Shown: piece by piece, positions 49,006-57,565 of the stretch
Numbering within the stretch: position 1 is the stretch's first letter
Layout: each line of letters starts with the position of its first letter
Assembly (NCBI GenBank): GCA_052143315.1
Contig: JBKQTE010000062.1
Span: 1-64,000, forward strand
Direction of reading: 5' to 3'
DNA from: DASZIT01 sp052143315
GTDB taxonomy: Bacteria; Actinomycetota; Acidimicrobiia; Acidimicrobiales; RAAP-2
DNA: 64,000 nt
Program-made: the position numbers and the translations under genes
Notes under the pieces: model-generated
What the model was told of the DNA's origin: nothing
Database searches by the model: none
Seen by the model: only the letters and a program-made list of their open reading frames with translations

Positions 49006-51816
49006 ATGGACGAAGCCTCCTTTCTCGGTCGTGGCGCCGAGTTGGCCACCATCGGACGGTTCTTCGATGCGCTGCCGGGCGATGCCCGATGCCTGCTGCT
49101 GGAGGGAGAGGCAGGGATCGGCAAGACGACCCTCCTGAGATGGGGAAGCGAGGAGGCCGCATCTCGCGGCTTCCTCACCCTGTCGGCAAGCCCGGTCGAG
49201 GCGGAAGTGCCGTGGGAGTTCGCGGCGTTGGCGGACTTGCTCGAAGCTGTTCCCCGATCCTCGCTCGATGCCCTTCCTCCCGCACAACGTCGAGCGATCA
49301 ACGTTGCGGTCTTCCGCTACGGCGAGTCGGAAGAGCCGGTGGATCCCCGTACGATCGCGGCGGCCGTCCTCGCACTGCTCCGCAGTCTCGCCGCCGCCAC
49401 GCCTGTCGTGCTCATCATTGACGATCTCCAGTGGCTCGACGTCCCGTCAGCTGGGGTGCTGTCGTTCGTGCTCCGCAGGATCACAGGAACGTCGGTGGGA
49501 CTGCTGGCCACGGTCCGGACGGGGTGGTCGGGAGATCCGCCGCCGCTGGTGACCGACGCCATGGGTGCTGACAACGTCGAGCGCGTCGATGTCGGTCCCC
49601 TCGGGCTTGCGGCGATGCAGGAGCTGCTGTCGAACCGAACCTCGCTGACACCCGATCGGGCGACCTTGCTCCATCTCGCGGAGATCTCGCGGGGGAATCC
49701 GTTCTTCCTGCTGGAGCTGGTCGCCGGCAGGGACGATCTGTCCGACGACTTCAGCGACACCGCCGACGTTCCGGTCTCGTTGCGTCGCCTGGTGCTCGAT
49801 CGGCTCGGCGCGCTGCCCGTCAACGCCCGCGACGTGCTGCTCGTCTGCGCGCTGGCCGGAGACCCCGAAGAGCCGGTCGTGGTGGCGGCCACCGCAGATC
49901 CGATGACCGCAGTCGATGGTCTCGATCTCGTGCTCCGTGCAGGAGTGGTGCAGCGTTCCCGTGGCAGCATCACGTTCTCCCATCCCTTGATCCGTTCCGT
50001 CGTGACCGGCGACGCATCCGCCGGGATGCGCAGGGCTGCCCACCGTCGGCTGGCCGCGGTGGTCGGCCACCGAGAGGACAGGGCTCGGCACGTGGCTCTG
50101 GCCGCCGCCGGCCCGGACGAAGCCACCGCGGGCGAGCTCGAGTACGCGGCGACAGTCGCGGGTGCTCGGGGTGCTCATCACACGGCCGCCACGCTGGCCA
50201 GGCTGTCGGTCGGGCTGACGCCGGCCACGCAGGTGGACGATCGCCATCGGCGAACGGCGCTCGAGGCCGGGTTCTGCTTCGAGGCACACGATCCGGCCCG
50301 GTCGGCGACACTGCTCGAGTCGATCATCGACGACGTGCCCGCCGGGGGCGGCCGAGCCGAGCTGCTCCGTCGCCTGGCCCGGTCCCTCGCCTTTCGGGGC
50401 GACCCGATGTCGACGTGGATCGGCAGGCTGACGGAGGCGCTGGAGGAGTCGAGCGACGACCTGGCGTTGCGGGCCGCCATCCTCGTCGACCTCGCGGTGG
50501 CGGTGAGCAACGTCGGCGATCGGGCCGGGGCCAGGCACTACGGGACTCTGGCCTTGGAGATGGTCGAAGATGTGGGCGACAAGGCGTGCGAGGCGCAGCT
50601 GTGCGCCGGAATGGCGTTCACCACGTTCTGCGACGGAGGAGGGGTCCGCCACGACCTGGTCGAACGGGCGCTGTCGGGAGCCGAGCAGCCACCGCTGCTC
50701 AGCGTGGACCTTCGACCCAACGTGACGGTTGGGCACCTCCGTCTCCTCAGCGACGACCTCGACGGCGCCCGGGTCCTCTATGAAGAGGAGTACCAGCGGA
50801 CGCAGGACGAAGGCGTCGTCACCGGCTTGCCGCTGATGATCTGGGGGTTCGCCCTGACCGAAGCCTGGGCCGGGAACTGGGTCCGGGCCGAAGAGCTGGT
50901 GTCGGAAGGTTGCGATCTGGCCGGCGACGCCGGCTGCTGGCCTTCCATCTCGGCCATGTCGGGAGTGAGCGGACTCATGCATGTCTACCGAGGCCGGCTC
51001 TCGGAGGGTAGGCGCGAGTGCGAACGTGCCCTGGCGGTGGCCCGCGAGGTGGGACTGCCGCTGTTCGGGTTCCTCGGTGCCGGCGCCCTGGGGTTGGCCG
51101 AGCTCTCCGTCGGCGACGCCGCGGCTGCCCATGAGCACCTGGCGGCGTTGGCAGAGCCCCTTCGGGCGGGGGGTGTGACAGAACCGGGGATCCTCCGGTT
51201 CCTCCCCGACGAGATCGAGGCACTCATCCGCCTCGGCCAGCTCGGCCCGGCCGAGGAACTGCTCGACCCGTTCGAGCTGCGTTCGGTCGAACTGGACCGT
51301 CGCTGGGGAACCGTGGCTGCCGGACGATGTCGGGGCATGCTCCTGGCCGGACGCGGTGACCTCAAGGCCGCCGGAGCCGCGCTCGACGTCGCCTTGGAAC
51401 GCCAGAGGCATCTGCCGATGCCGTTCGAGCATGCCCGTACCCTCATGGTGGCCGGTGAGATCCAGCGCCGGTCGCGACAGAGGTCCCGCGCCCGGCAGTC
51501 GCTCGAAGCGGCAGCCACGATCTTCGGGCGTCTCGGCGCGCCGCTGTGGGAGCAGCGAGCCGGCGACGAGCTCGGACGCCTCGGGCTCCGGGGTCCGCGA
51601 GACGCTTCTCGAAGCTCGGACCTGACACCGATGGAACAGCAGGTGGCGGACCTGGTCGTCGCCGGACTCACGAATATCGAAGTGGCTGCGCAGCTCTTCA
51701 TGGGCCAACGCACCGTGGAAGCCCACCTGTCCCGGATCTACCAGAAGCTCGGGATTCGGTCCCGCACGCAGTTGTCCCGTGTGCGGCCACCGCCGGACGC
51801 CGTCGCTCGCGATTGA
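49006..51816 (+). CDS. Large LuxR-family (LAL) ATPase regulator
   Basis: The 936-residue protein has an N-terminal AAA-type ATPase with Walker A EGEAGIGKTT (33-42) and Walker B-like VVLIIDDLQWLD, a long tetratricopeptide-like middle, and a C-terminal LuxR helix-turn-helix (TPMEQQVADLVVAGLTNIEVA, then RTVEAHLSRIYQKL). It resembles MalT-like LAL regulators that need ATP and a ligand to bind DNA. The target genes are unknown. ATG 49006 is preferred; TTG 48949 is upstream in frame. A TTGAAA at 48849-48854 could be a -35 box. It is convergent with the unknown gene at 51975. Confidence 0.92.
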   Translation: MDEASFLGRGAELATIGRFFDALPGDARCLLLEGEAGIGKTTLLRWGSEEAASRGFLTLSASPVEAEVPWEFAALADLLEAVPRSSLDALPPAQRRAINVAVFRYGESEEPVDPRTIAAAVLALLRSLAAATPVVLIIDDLQWLDVPSAGVLSFVLRRITGTSVGLLATVRTGWSGDPPPLVTDAMGADNVERVDVGPLGLAAMQELLSNRTSLTPDRATLLHLAEISRGNPFFLLELVAGRDDLSDDFSDTADVPVSLRRLVLDRLGALPVNARDVLLVCALAGDPEEPVVVAATADPMTAVDGLDLVLRAGVVQRSRGSITFSHPLIRSVVTGDASAGMRRAAHRRLAAVVGHREDRARHVALAAAGPDEATAGELEYAATVAGARGAHHTAATLARLSVGLTPATQVDDRHRRTALEAGFCFEAHDPARSATLLESIIDDVPAGGGRAELLRRLARSLAFRGDPMSTWIGRLTEALEESSDDLALRAAILVDLAVAVSNVGDRAGARHYGTLALEMVEDVGDKACEAQLCAGMAFTTFCDGGGVRHDLVERALSGAEQPPLLSVDLRPNVTVGHLRLLSDDLDGARVLYEEEYQRTQDEGVVTGLPLMIWGFALTEAWAGNWVRAEELVSEGCDLAGDAGCWPSISAMSGVSGLMHVYRGRLSEGRRECERALAVAREVGLPLFGFLGAGALGLAELSVGDAAAAHEHLAALAEPLRAGGVTEPGILRFLPDEIEALIRLGQLGPAEELLDPFELRSVELDRRWGTVAAGRCRGMLLAGRGDLKAAGAALDVALERQRHLPMPFEHARTLMVAGEIQRRSRQRSRARQSLEAAATIFGRLGAPLWEQRAGDELGRLGLRGPRDASRSSDLTPMEQQVADLVVAGLTNIEVAAQLFMGQRTVEAHLSRIYQKLGIRSRTQLSRVRPPPDAVARD

Positions 51817-51863
51817 ACCGCCGGCTGTTCCGACCCTGCCCGATCCCACTCGCGCCGAGACGA

Positions 51864-51891
51864 CCACGGCCCCTCCGCCCGGGGACCGTGG
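51864..51891. terminator. Hairpin between convergent genes
   Basis: A stem of CCACGG then CCCC pairs with GGGG, a bulged A and CCGTGG across a 7-base loop. It lies 48 bases after the LuxR gene stop and 83 bases after the stop of the convergent gene, so it could end both transcripts. Confidence 0.5.
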
Positions 51892-51974
51892 CCGTCATGC
51901 CGGCGTGTTCTGGCACCCGCACGCAATGGATGGTTGACCGTCCGGGCGCCAGAGATCTTCGCCCCCGTCCGCAG

Positions 51975-52964
51975 TCAGTTGGACTTCACCAGCTGCTGGG
52001 AGCGGTCGGCGGCCACCTTGAGCGATTGGCCGTTGGACGACACGTTCGAGACTCGCGACTTGCGGGGCCGGCTGCGATGAGGCTTGGCCGGATCCGACGA
52101 GAGGTTCCGGGGATAGCCGATACACGGGTCGGCCTCGACCACCACCGTCCCGTCGGAGTTGTCTCCGATTCCCCAGGTGTGGTTGGTCGGGAACTTGACG
52201 TCCATGAAGGTGACCGACACCTCCTTGCTGAAGAACTCGGTGGCCAGGGAGCTGGGCAGCCCGTCCTCGGTTTCGATGATGGTCTCCATCTTGGCCAGGA
52301 CGGCGGTGTTCATCGACACGCCCGCACCGGCCAGGCCCGACCGGATGTCGTTCAGCACGTCGTCAGCGGTCTCGAACCACGAGGTCGGCCAGTCGACGTT
52401 GATATCCCACGAATTGAGCGACAGATCGATGAAGTCGTTGAGATCGGTGGAGACATCGGGGGTGAGCCCTATTCCGAACTGGATGCTGACCTGTCCCTCG
52501 GATCCGTTGAACTCGAAGCCGCCCGCGCTCGCCGTGATGGTGGTGTTGCCCGGAAGTCCGGCCCCACCGACGACGCCGCTGACTTCGCCGGCGGTGATGC
52601 CGTCCGACCTCCGGAGGGTGTCGGGGAAGAGCCACACGTTGAGCTCCCGTGTCTCCGCCTCGGACACCGAGAACATCGCCGTCCGGTAGAGCGGCGTGCC
52701 GGCGCCCGGCGACGAGACGAGGAGGGCGACCTGGTTCACCACGGACACCGGATCCGGAAGTGAGAAGCTGCCGTTGCTGGCGGTGGTGGTCGTGAGGAAC
52801 TCGATGGGCAGCTCGAGTCCGATGACGTCGAAGAAGTAGAGTGCCGTGACCTCCAGGCCCGACCACGGCGAGTAGCCGCTCGACGGCGGATCACCCCCGA
52901 GGACGATGGGAGTGAAGAACTCCTCGGCATTGCCGATCTTGTAGATGTGACCGTCGAGTGACAT
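51975..52964 (-). CDS. Hypothetical beta-rich protein, possibly surface or binding
   Basis: The 329-residue protein is rich in Ser, Thr, Asp and Gly. Near residue 60 it has TTTASNGSFSLPDP, which looks like a carboxypeptidase-regulatory-type strand-loop, and a middle region with ITASAGGFEFNGSEGQVSI. The last 35 residues are strongly basic. It has no signal peptide or membrane segment, one Cys, and no motif I know. ATG 52964 has AAGGAG six bases upstream, a good site. Codon use and GC look lower than in the core. It is convergent with the LuxR gene. Function unknown. Confidence 0.7.
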   Translation of the reverse strand: MSLDGHIYKIGNAEEFFTPIVLGGDPPSSGYSPWSGLEVTALYFFDVIGLELPIEFLTTTTASNGSFSLPDPVSVVNQVALLVSSPGAGTPLYRTAMFSVSEAETRELNVWLFPDTLRRSDGITAGEVSGVVGGAGLPGNTTITASAGGFEFNGSEGQVSIQFGIGLTPDVSTDLNDFIDLSLNSWDINVDWPTSWFETADDVLNDIRSGLAGAGVSMNTAVLAKMETIIETEDGLPSSLATEFFSKEVSVTFMDVKFPTNHTWGIGDNSDGTVVVEADPCIGYPRNLSSDPAKPHRSRPRKSRVSNVSSNGQSLKVAADRSQQLVKSN

Positions 52965-53602
52965 GACTGTCTCCTTGTTGGGTGGATGCTCCGGCTGTAC
53001 TGCGGACTCTGCCGCCCTGAGAATGGTAAGCAGGCGTGCCACTGCGTTGAATCCGTAATTCCCGCATGATCTGCGGTCCCACGAACCAGGACGAGCGTCA
53101 TCCGGTTCCGAAAGTCCAGGCCTTCCGCCTTGGCCCGAGACGATGATGACGCCGACGGAGTAGCGCAGCGGCTGCCGCCTTCGATCAGATGTGTCGAGCT
53201 GACCTCGTCCTTGACGACCCTTCGGATCTCTACTGCCGTGCGTGCCCAGCCGACACATCCAGAGTCCAAGGAGCAGGCGGACCAGGACAAGGGCGCCGAG
53301 TGAAGGGGCAGGGGCTTGAGTGTGTCGGTACGGTGCCCCGTACACCGGTCCACTGCGTGCCGTGTACTGCCCGACGGCGAGAGTGCTTGAGCACCGCCAG
53401 CGCACGCGTAGGTACCTGGTTGAGATACGCGCTGCCCATCGGGACTCGGTCAGGGTCTCATGCGGACTCTGAGCCGATTCACTCTTCAGTTCGCCGAGAT
53501 CGTGGCCGAAACCTAGATGACAATCCGAGCGCAGAAGAGATGGCACCGGAAAGCGAGAGTTGGCGCTGCAACTCCTCATGTGGACGCAAGTCGGGAGAGG
53601 AA
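52965..53602. other. 638-base stretch without a supported gene
   Basis: Frames in it have skewed Cys/Ser/Arg composition unlike real proteins. The region separates the gene at 51975-52964 (leftward) from that at 53603 (rightward), so both promoters probably lie here. GC is lower than the window average. I see no hairpin, RNA gene or conserved motif. Confidence 0.5.
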
Positions 53603-54097
53603 ATGAATGATCCGGGGGAATTGATATCCAAGGCAACGGCCATCCTCGGTGGGGAGCAGGCTCTGGCGGCCGGAATCTTTGGCCTCAAGGACAACTACGC
53701 GGCCGTAGCTGCAGGGATGGCCTCAGGAGCCGTGCTCAGCGACGCGATTCTGGACAGTTCGCTCGCAGCTGGCGTGGGTGGGGCCGCCGCTCTGCATGCG
53801 ACCCGATCGGCAGTGGCTACTTCCAAGGGCCTCACCGTCCGAATGTTGGTTGTAGTCACCGCCGAACAGATCCGGGTGCTCGACTGGGTGACGGGATCGG
53901 GCCCAACCAGAGTGCTCCTCTCCTTCAATCGATCCTCCACCGACGTCGCGGTCACCAAGTTCGGCCTGAGTCGCCATGTCATGCTTCGCGACTCGGCAAC
54001 CGGTCGATCGCTCGCCCTGTCCGGATCCACCGCACCATACGTTTCAGAATCCAAGGGAGACAAGGCGGTTCTCCGGCTTCTGTCTGAGCCACGCTGA
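53603..54097 (+). CDS. Hypothetical protein, possible PH-like C-terminus
   Basis: The 164-residue protein has an Ala/Gly-rich N-terminal half (about 1-75: KATAILGGEQALAAGIFGLKD) that could include a weak membrane-associated helix, and a C-terminal strand-rich half (about 80-164: VRMLVVVTAEQIRVLDW, GPTRVLLSFNR, RHVMLRDS) like bacterial PH-like or lipid-binding folds. ATG 53603 has AGAGGA six bases upstream. The upstream frame to 53189 is not protein-like. Function unknown. Confidence 0.7.
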   Translation: MNDPGELISKATAILGGEQALAAGIFGLKDNYAAVAAGMASGAVLSDAILDSSLAAGVGGAAALHATRSAVATSKGLTVRMLVVVTAEQIRVLDWVTGSGPTRVLLSFNRSSTDVAVTKFGLSRHVMLRDSATGRSLALSGSTAPYVSESKGDKAVLRLLSEPR

Positions 54098-54536
54098 CTG
54101 TGCCTGCGGTTCGGCTTGGGTCCTGCTGCTGGGCCGTCCAATTGTGAGAGCGCAGCGCACGGCGGGTTTCAAGGTGAACCGGTGTTGGAGTTCGTGGATG
54201 ATGAACTGATCGGGACAATGGACATGTCTCTCCGCCCCAACCGCCTGAAGCTAGAGATCGACAATAGGCGCGTACGTCGGGCGGACTTCGGCTCGTAGGT
54301 CCTGCCACATGCCCGGATCAGCGGAGGTTTTCGACTAGGCCCGACCGGCACTTCGTGACCGCCCTCCGGCGCTGTTTCGGGCGCATCCACTTTCCTCCCG
54401 GGTTTGTTCAGGCGCAGGGCTCATGTGAGTGAGGACCTTTGCCTCTAACTGGCCCTAACCGCCGGGGTCACGCTGGAGAGTGTGGCCCCGGCCAGTACAG
54501 GTCCGGGACGGAGTTCGACGAAGAAGGAGGAAGATT
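54098..54536. other. Gap with a possible gene fragment
   Basis: This 439-base gap lies before csbD. A short frame at 54116-54298 contains VLEFVDDELIGTMDMSLRPNRL and KLEIDNRRVRRADFGS, which reads like the tail of a real protein, but it lacks a good start and is too short for a fold. It may be a gene remnant. No other feature is clear; the csbD promoter should be near its right end. Confidence 0.35.
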
Positions 54537-54728
54537 ATGGCTGGGAAGGCTGACCAGATGAAGGGCAAGGCCAAAGAGGCGGTCGGAGACCTGACCGGAA
54601 ACAAGGATCTCAAGTCACAAGGTAAGGCTGACCGTCGGGCCGGCGAGGCCAAGGAGAAGGTCGGCAAGGTCGAGGAGAAGGTTGAAGAGGTGATCGACAA
54701 GGCCAAGGGCGTGCTTCACCCGAAGTAG
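54537..54728 (+). CDS. csbD: CsbD-family stress protein
   Basis: The 63-residue protein is hydrophilic and helical with the CsbD pattern MAGKADQMKGKAKEAVGDLTG and KADRRAGEAKEKVGKV. CsbD proteins are made under general stress (sigma-B type in Bacillus); their molecular role is unknown. ATG 54537 has AAGGAGG six bases upstream, a strong site, so high expression is expected. It heads a run of small genes that continues to the hydrolase at 55329. Confidence 0.92.
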   Translation: MAGKADQMKGKAKEAVGDLTGNKDLKSQGKADRRAGEAKEKVGKVEEKVEEVIDKAKGVLHPK

Positions 54729-54809
54729 TCCGCTGGAGGGTGGTCGCGAACTGTTGCCATCCGAGAGAGGATTCCTGGGCATATCTGTCTTGGAACACTC
54801 ATTGTCATC

Positions 54810-55052
54810 TTGGTGGTCGTGGCGATCATCTCCTTCGTGCGTCAGCACAGGGTGCCGGACGTCGTGATGGTGGCAATTCTTTCGGTCGCCCTCCTAGCTG
54901 GCCTGGTCGGTTTCGTCGTCCACGTGCTTTGGATTGCTGCCATCGTCGTGCTCGTGGTCGCGCTCGGGCTCGGCTGCGTGGTCGCCAACGCCCGTCAAGA
55001 TCGCAGAGAGGCCATCGACCGGCGCCGAGAGGACGAAGTACGGGCCGCGTGA
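54810..55052 (+). CDS. Small two-segment membrane protein
   Basis: The 80-residue product has a hydrophobic N-terminus, a second hydrophobic stretch (about 18-58 in two segments) and a charged basic tail RQDRREAIDRRREDE. The TTG at 54810 is the formal start, but in-frame hydrophobic codons (LGTLIVI) continue upstream toward a GAGAGGA at 54764-54770, so translation may begin earlier at a non-standard codon such as ATT 54771. It follows csbD by 81 bases. Function unknown. Confidence 0.6.
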   Translation: MVVVAIISFVRQHRVPDVVMVAILSVALLAGLVGFVVHVLWIAAIVVLVVALGLGCVVANARQDRREAIDRRREDEVRAA

Positions 55053-55133
55053 CCCGTCCGGTGCACCCTCCGGACGGGTACTGAGCCTCATGTCCCGTGA
55101 CCAATAAGCCCCAAGACCAATAAGGAGCCCCAG

Positions 55134-55307
55134 ATGCTTGCCACACTCGTCACCGCCAGCACCAACGCAGTTCAGGTGTTCGCCCTGATCGCGGTGATCC
55201 TGTTCTTCATTGCCGGGATCATCGCCTTCAGGGACAAGACCCTATGGGCGACGTTGATCTGCGCCGGACTGGCGTTCCTGTCGGCTGCGGTGATGTACCT
55301 CGCTTAG
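55134..55307 (+). CDS. 57-residue two-segment membrane protein
   Basis: The product has two membrane segments (about 13-31 and 38-55) with a short AFRDKT turn between them. ATG 55134 has AAGGAG eight bases upstream, a good site. The composition is typical of small membrane proteins near stress genes. It lies between the 80-residue membrane protein and the hydrolase, 81 and 21 bases away, in one direction. Function unknown. Confidence 0.72.
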   Translation: MLATLVTASTNAVQVFALIAVILFFIAGIIAFRDKTLWATLICAGLAFLSAAVMYLA

Positions 55308-55328
55308 CGCTATGCGCCTGGCACCTGT

Positions 55329-56279
55329 ATGAAGCAGACCACCCGAACAGAAGAGTTCCCGGTAGAGTACCTCTCCATCCACGGCCACCAGATCGCCTAC
55401 CGGCGCGGCGGTGAGGGCCCGGTGCTGCTGCTACTCCACGGCATGGCCGGCAGCTCCCTCACGTGGGTCCCCGCCATGACGCTGTTGCAGAGCGACTACA
55501 CGGTGCTAGCCCCCGACTTCCTCGGCCACGGGGCGTCCGAAAAACCTCTCGGCGACTATTCGCTCGGCAACTTCGCCAGCGCCATCCGGGACTTCCTCAA
55601 CCTCCTAGGCATCGACCGGGCTACCGTGGTCGGGCAATCCTGGGGCGGCGGAGTGGCCATGCAGTTCGCCTATCAGTTTCCCGAGCGTTGCGAGCGTTTG
55701 GTGCTTGTCGACGCCGGCGGCTTGGGCCGCGAGGTGAACCGGATCCTCCGCCTCTTGACCCTGCCAGGGGCCGAGTACGTGATGCCGGCCCTGTTCCCGG
55801 CATTCGTGCGGAACTGGGGCGACCCGGTCGTCAGGCTCTTCGGCGGCCGAGGCTTCCGCAACTCCCAGGCGGCGGAGATGTGGCGCTCCTACAAGTCGTT
55901 GACGGATGCTGAGAGCCGGCACGCCTTCGTGCGTACTTTGCGGTCCGTGATCGACCCGGGCGGGCAGTCGGTGAGTGCCGTAGACCGCCTCTACCTGACC
56001 GCACACATGCCTACGCTCATCGTTTGGGGTGACCACGACAGGATTATTCCGGTCGACCATGCCTACCTAGCGCACGAGGCCATCCCCGACAGCAGGTTGG
56101 AGGTGATGGAGGGGGTGGGTCACTACCCCCACGTAGAGGAGCCCGTCCGCTTCGTCGAGATCCTGGGGGACTTCCTGCGTACCACGGAGCCCAGCAAGTT
56201 CAACCCCGAAGAGCAGCTCGGCTTGCTGCGCCAGGGTCCGCAGGATGAGGCGGCGCTTACGAATCACCAAGTCTTCTGA
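55329..56279 (+). CDS. Alpha/beta hydrolase
   Basis: The 316-residue protein has the fold's motifs: LLHGMAGSS for the oxyanion hole, the nucleophile elbow GQSWGG with Ser, Asp in WGDHDRIIP, and a late GVGHYPH with the catalytic His. It resembles haloalkane dehalogenase or meta-cleavage hydrolase relatives, but the substrate is unknown. The C-terminal 35 residues are an unusual Glu/Gln/Leu-rich extension. ATG 55329 is the start, with a weak site. It ends the small-gene run from csbD. Confidence 0.88.
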   Translation: MKQTTRTEEFPVEYLSIHGHQIAYRRGGEGPVLLLLHGMAGSSLTWVPAMTLLQSDYTVLAPDFLGHGASEKPLGDYSLGNFASAIRDFLNLLGIDRATVVGQSWGGGVAMQFAYQFPERCERLVLVDAGGLGREVNRILRLLTLPGAEYVMPALFPAFVRNWGDPVVRLFGGRGFRNSQAAEMWRSYKSLTDAESRHAFVRTLRSVIDPGGQSVSAVDRLYLTAHMPTLIVWGDHDRIIPVDHAYLAHEAIPDSRLEVMEGVGHYPHVEEPVRFVEILGDFLRTTEPSKFNPEEQLGLLRQGPQDEAALTNHQVF

Positions 56280-56590
56280 CCCCCAATGATCGACCATCCC
56301 CCCCTGGCCGGACACGTTCTTCACACCAAGATCACAAGGGGGCTCCAGCAAGCGGTTCGGATCGCTCCATCCGAGCGGTCGGACCGCAAATCGAGATCGG
56401 CCCCCGAGTGCGCCAGATCGACGTTTCCCGGAGGCTCCGTACGCTCCCTGGCTCACAAGTCAGACCGCCCCGGCCGGACCGAACGCGCGCGCAGAAGTCC
56501 GGCGCCGGTCTCCCAACACGCAGCCACGCATGACGAAGCCCCACACGGACTTCTCGCCGGCTCCAAGTGCGCGCCCGAATCGGCGTTCGC
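56280..56590. other. 311-base gap without a supported gene
   Basis: This stretch lies between convergent genes, the hydrolase and the VOC protein. Frames in it are Arg/Ser-rich and not protein-like. I see no clear terminator hairpin or other feature. Confidence 0.45.
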
Positions 56591-56974
56591 TCAGCCTTCG
56601 AGGTCGTAGGCGGTCCGGTGGTTCGGCTCGTACAGGCCGATCTGCCCGGCGCCGGGAATCCGCATCCGGACGAGCCTTCCGAAGCCCTGGTCCTCGATGG
56701 GTCCGGCGAATTCGACACCCTTGGCCGCCAGATCGGCCACCGTGCTCTCGATGTCATCGCACATCAGGTACAGCTCATGGTGTCCCGAGGGGGCCCCGGT
56801 GCCCGGATCGCCAGGATCTCCCGCCGGGTGAACGCCGAGCTCGGCGGGCGGGAGCTTGAAGATGAGCCAGCCCCCGTGGACATCGACGAAGGGGAGTTCG
56901 AGTACGTCCCGGAAGAAGGCCCGCGCCGACTCGGGATCCTCGGCGTAGATGATGGCGTGGCTGCTGGTGATCAT
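56591..56974 (-). CDS. VOC-family protein (glyoxalase-like)
   Basis: The 127-residue protein has the two paired beta-alpha-beta-beta-beta modules of the VOC superfamily: HAIIYAEDPESARAFFRDVL, WLIFKLPPAELGVHP, then HHELYLMCDDIESTVADLAAKG and GQIGLYEPNH. It may bind a metal with His and Glu residues and act as a lyase, dioxygenase or resistance protein. ATG 56974 is the start. It is separated by 111 bases from the small gene upstream on the same strand. Confidence 0.9.
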   Translation of the reverse strand: MITSSHAIIYAEDPESARAFFRDVLELPFVDVHGGWLIFKLPPAELGVHPAGDPGDPGTGAPSGHHELYLMCDDIESTVADLAAKGVEFAGPIEDQGFGRLVRMRIPGAGQIGLYEPNHRTAYDLEG

Positions 56975-57085
56975 GGAGAAAGGCTCTCACCACCAGCCTC
57001 GGAGCGCAGGTCGACGGTGCTGGCCGTCGGCGATGCCGGCAGCGCAGGCCGGACATGTCGACACCGGGTCCGCCGGCTTCGGGTG

Positions 57086-57247
57086 CTACCGGTCGGGGCC
57101 GGTTCCGCGCCGTTCGATCTCCTCCAGCACCGGAGCCGGGATCGGACGACATCCGCAGACCTTGGAGTGCTCGAGGTGCCATTGGACGCGCTCGTCGAGG
57201 CTCGCCCCACTTCCCAGGTGGTGCTCCTCGTGCCACTGCCGGTTCAT
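57086..57247 (-). CDS. Conserved-looking 53-residue protein
   Basis: The product begins NRQWHEEHHLG and holds LDERVQWHLEHSKVCGC then RPIPAPVLEEIERRG. I recall this short His/Cys-containing pattern, with W-H-x-E-H and C-G-C-R, from many bacteria as an uncharacterised protein; the His and Cys could bind metal. It starts 8 bases after the stop of the PCD gene with GTGAGG as ribosome site, so it is the last gene of the P450 operon. Function unknown. Confidence 0.82.
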   Translation of the reverse strand: MNRQWHEEHHLGSGASLDERVQWHLEHSKVCGCRPIPAPVLEEIERRGTGPDR

Positions 57248-57255
57248 GGGCAACC

Positions 57256-57558
57256 TCACTCCAGGCCGTCGGTCACCGCGTCGATCTTCCGGGCCAGGTC
57301 GACGTCCCGCCGGGTGATGCCGTCCGAGTCGTGGGTGATGAGCGACAGGGTGACCCGGTTGTAGCGGATGTCGATGTCGGGATGGTGGTCGGCCGCCTCG
57401 GCCAACGCCCCCACCGCCGACACGAAGGCCAGGGCGCCGGCGAAACCGTGGCACCTGACCGTCTTCATCAGCCGGCCGCCCACCAGCTGCCAATCGGGGG
57501 CCTCCGGGCCCTCCAGCAGCTCGGCCAGCTCGTCGTCGGCCAGCCGCGGGTCGCGCAC
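57256..57558 (-). CDS. Pterin-4a-carbinolamine dehydratase-like protein
   Basis: The 100-residue protein has the PCD/DCoH motif HHPDIDIRYNRVTLSLITHD with the catalytic His pair, after FAGALAFVSAVGALAEAADHH. PCD recycles the pterin cofactor of aromatic amino acid hydroxylases. No such hydroxylase is in the window; here it is 7 bases after a P450 gene. It may act on a pterin or have another role in this operon. GTG 57558 is the start; the frame upstream overlaps the P450 end. Confidence 0.9.
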   Translation of the reverse strand: MRDPRLADDELAELLEGPEAPDWQLVGGRLMKTVRCHGFAGALAFVSAVGALAEAADHHPDIDIRYNRVTLSLITHDSDGITRRDVDLARKIDAVTDGLE

Positions 57559-57565
57559 CGTCCCG

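Noticed and set aside
49447..51867. Leftward 806-residue frame over the LuxR regulator
   Set aside because: The plus strand encodes a clear ATPase and LuxR domain; this frame has no motif.
52965..53636. N-terminal extension of the 329-residue unknown protein
   Set aside because: ATG 52964 has a strong ribosome site and the extension changes composition sharply.
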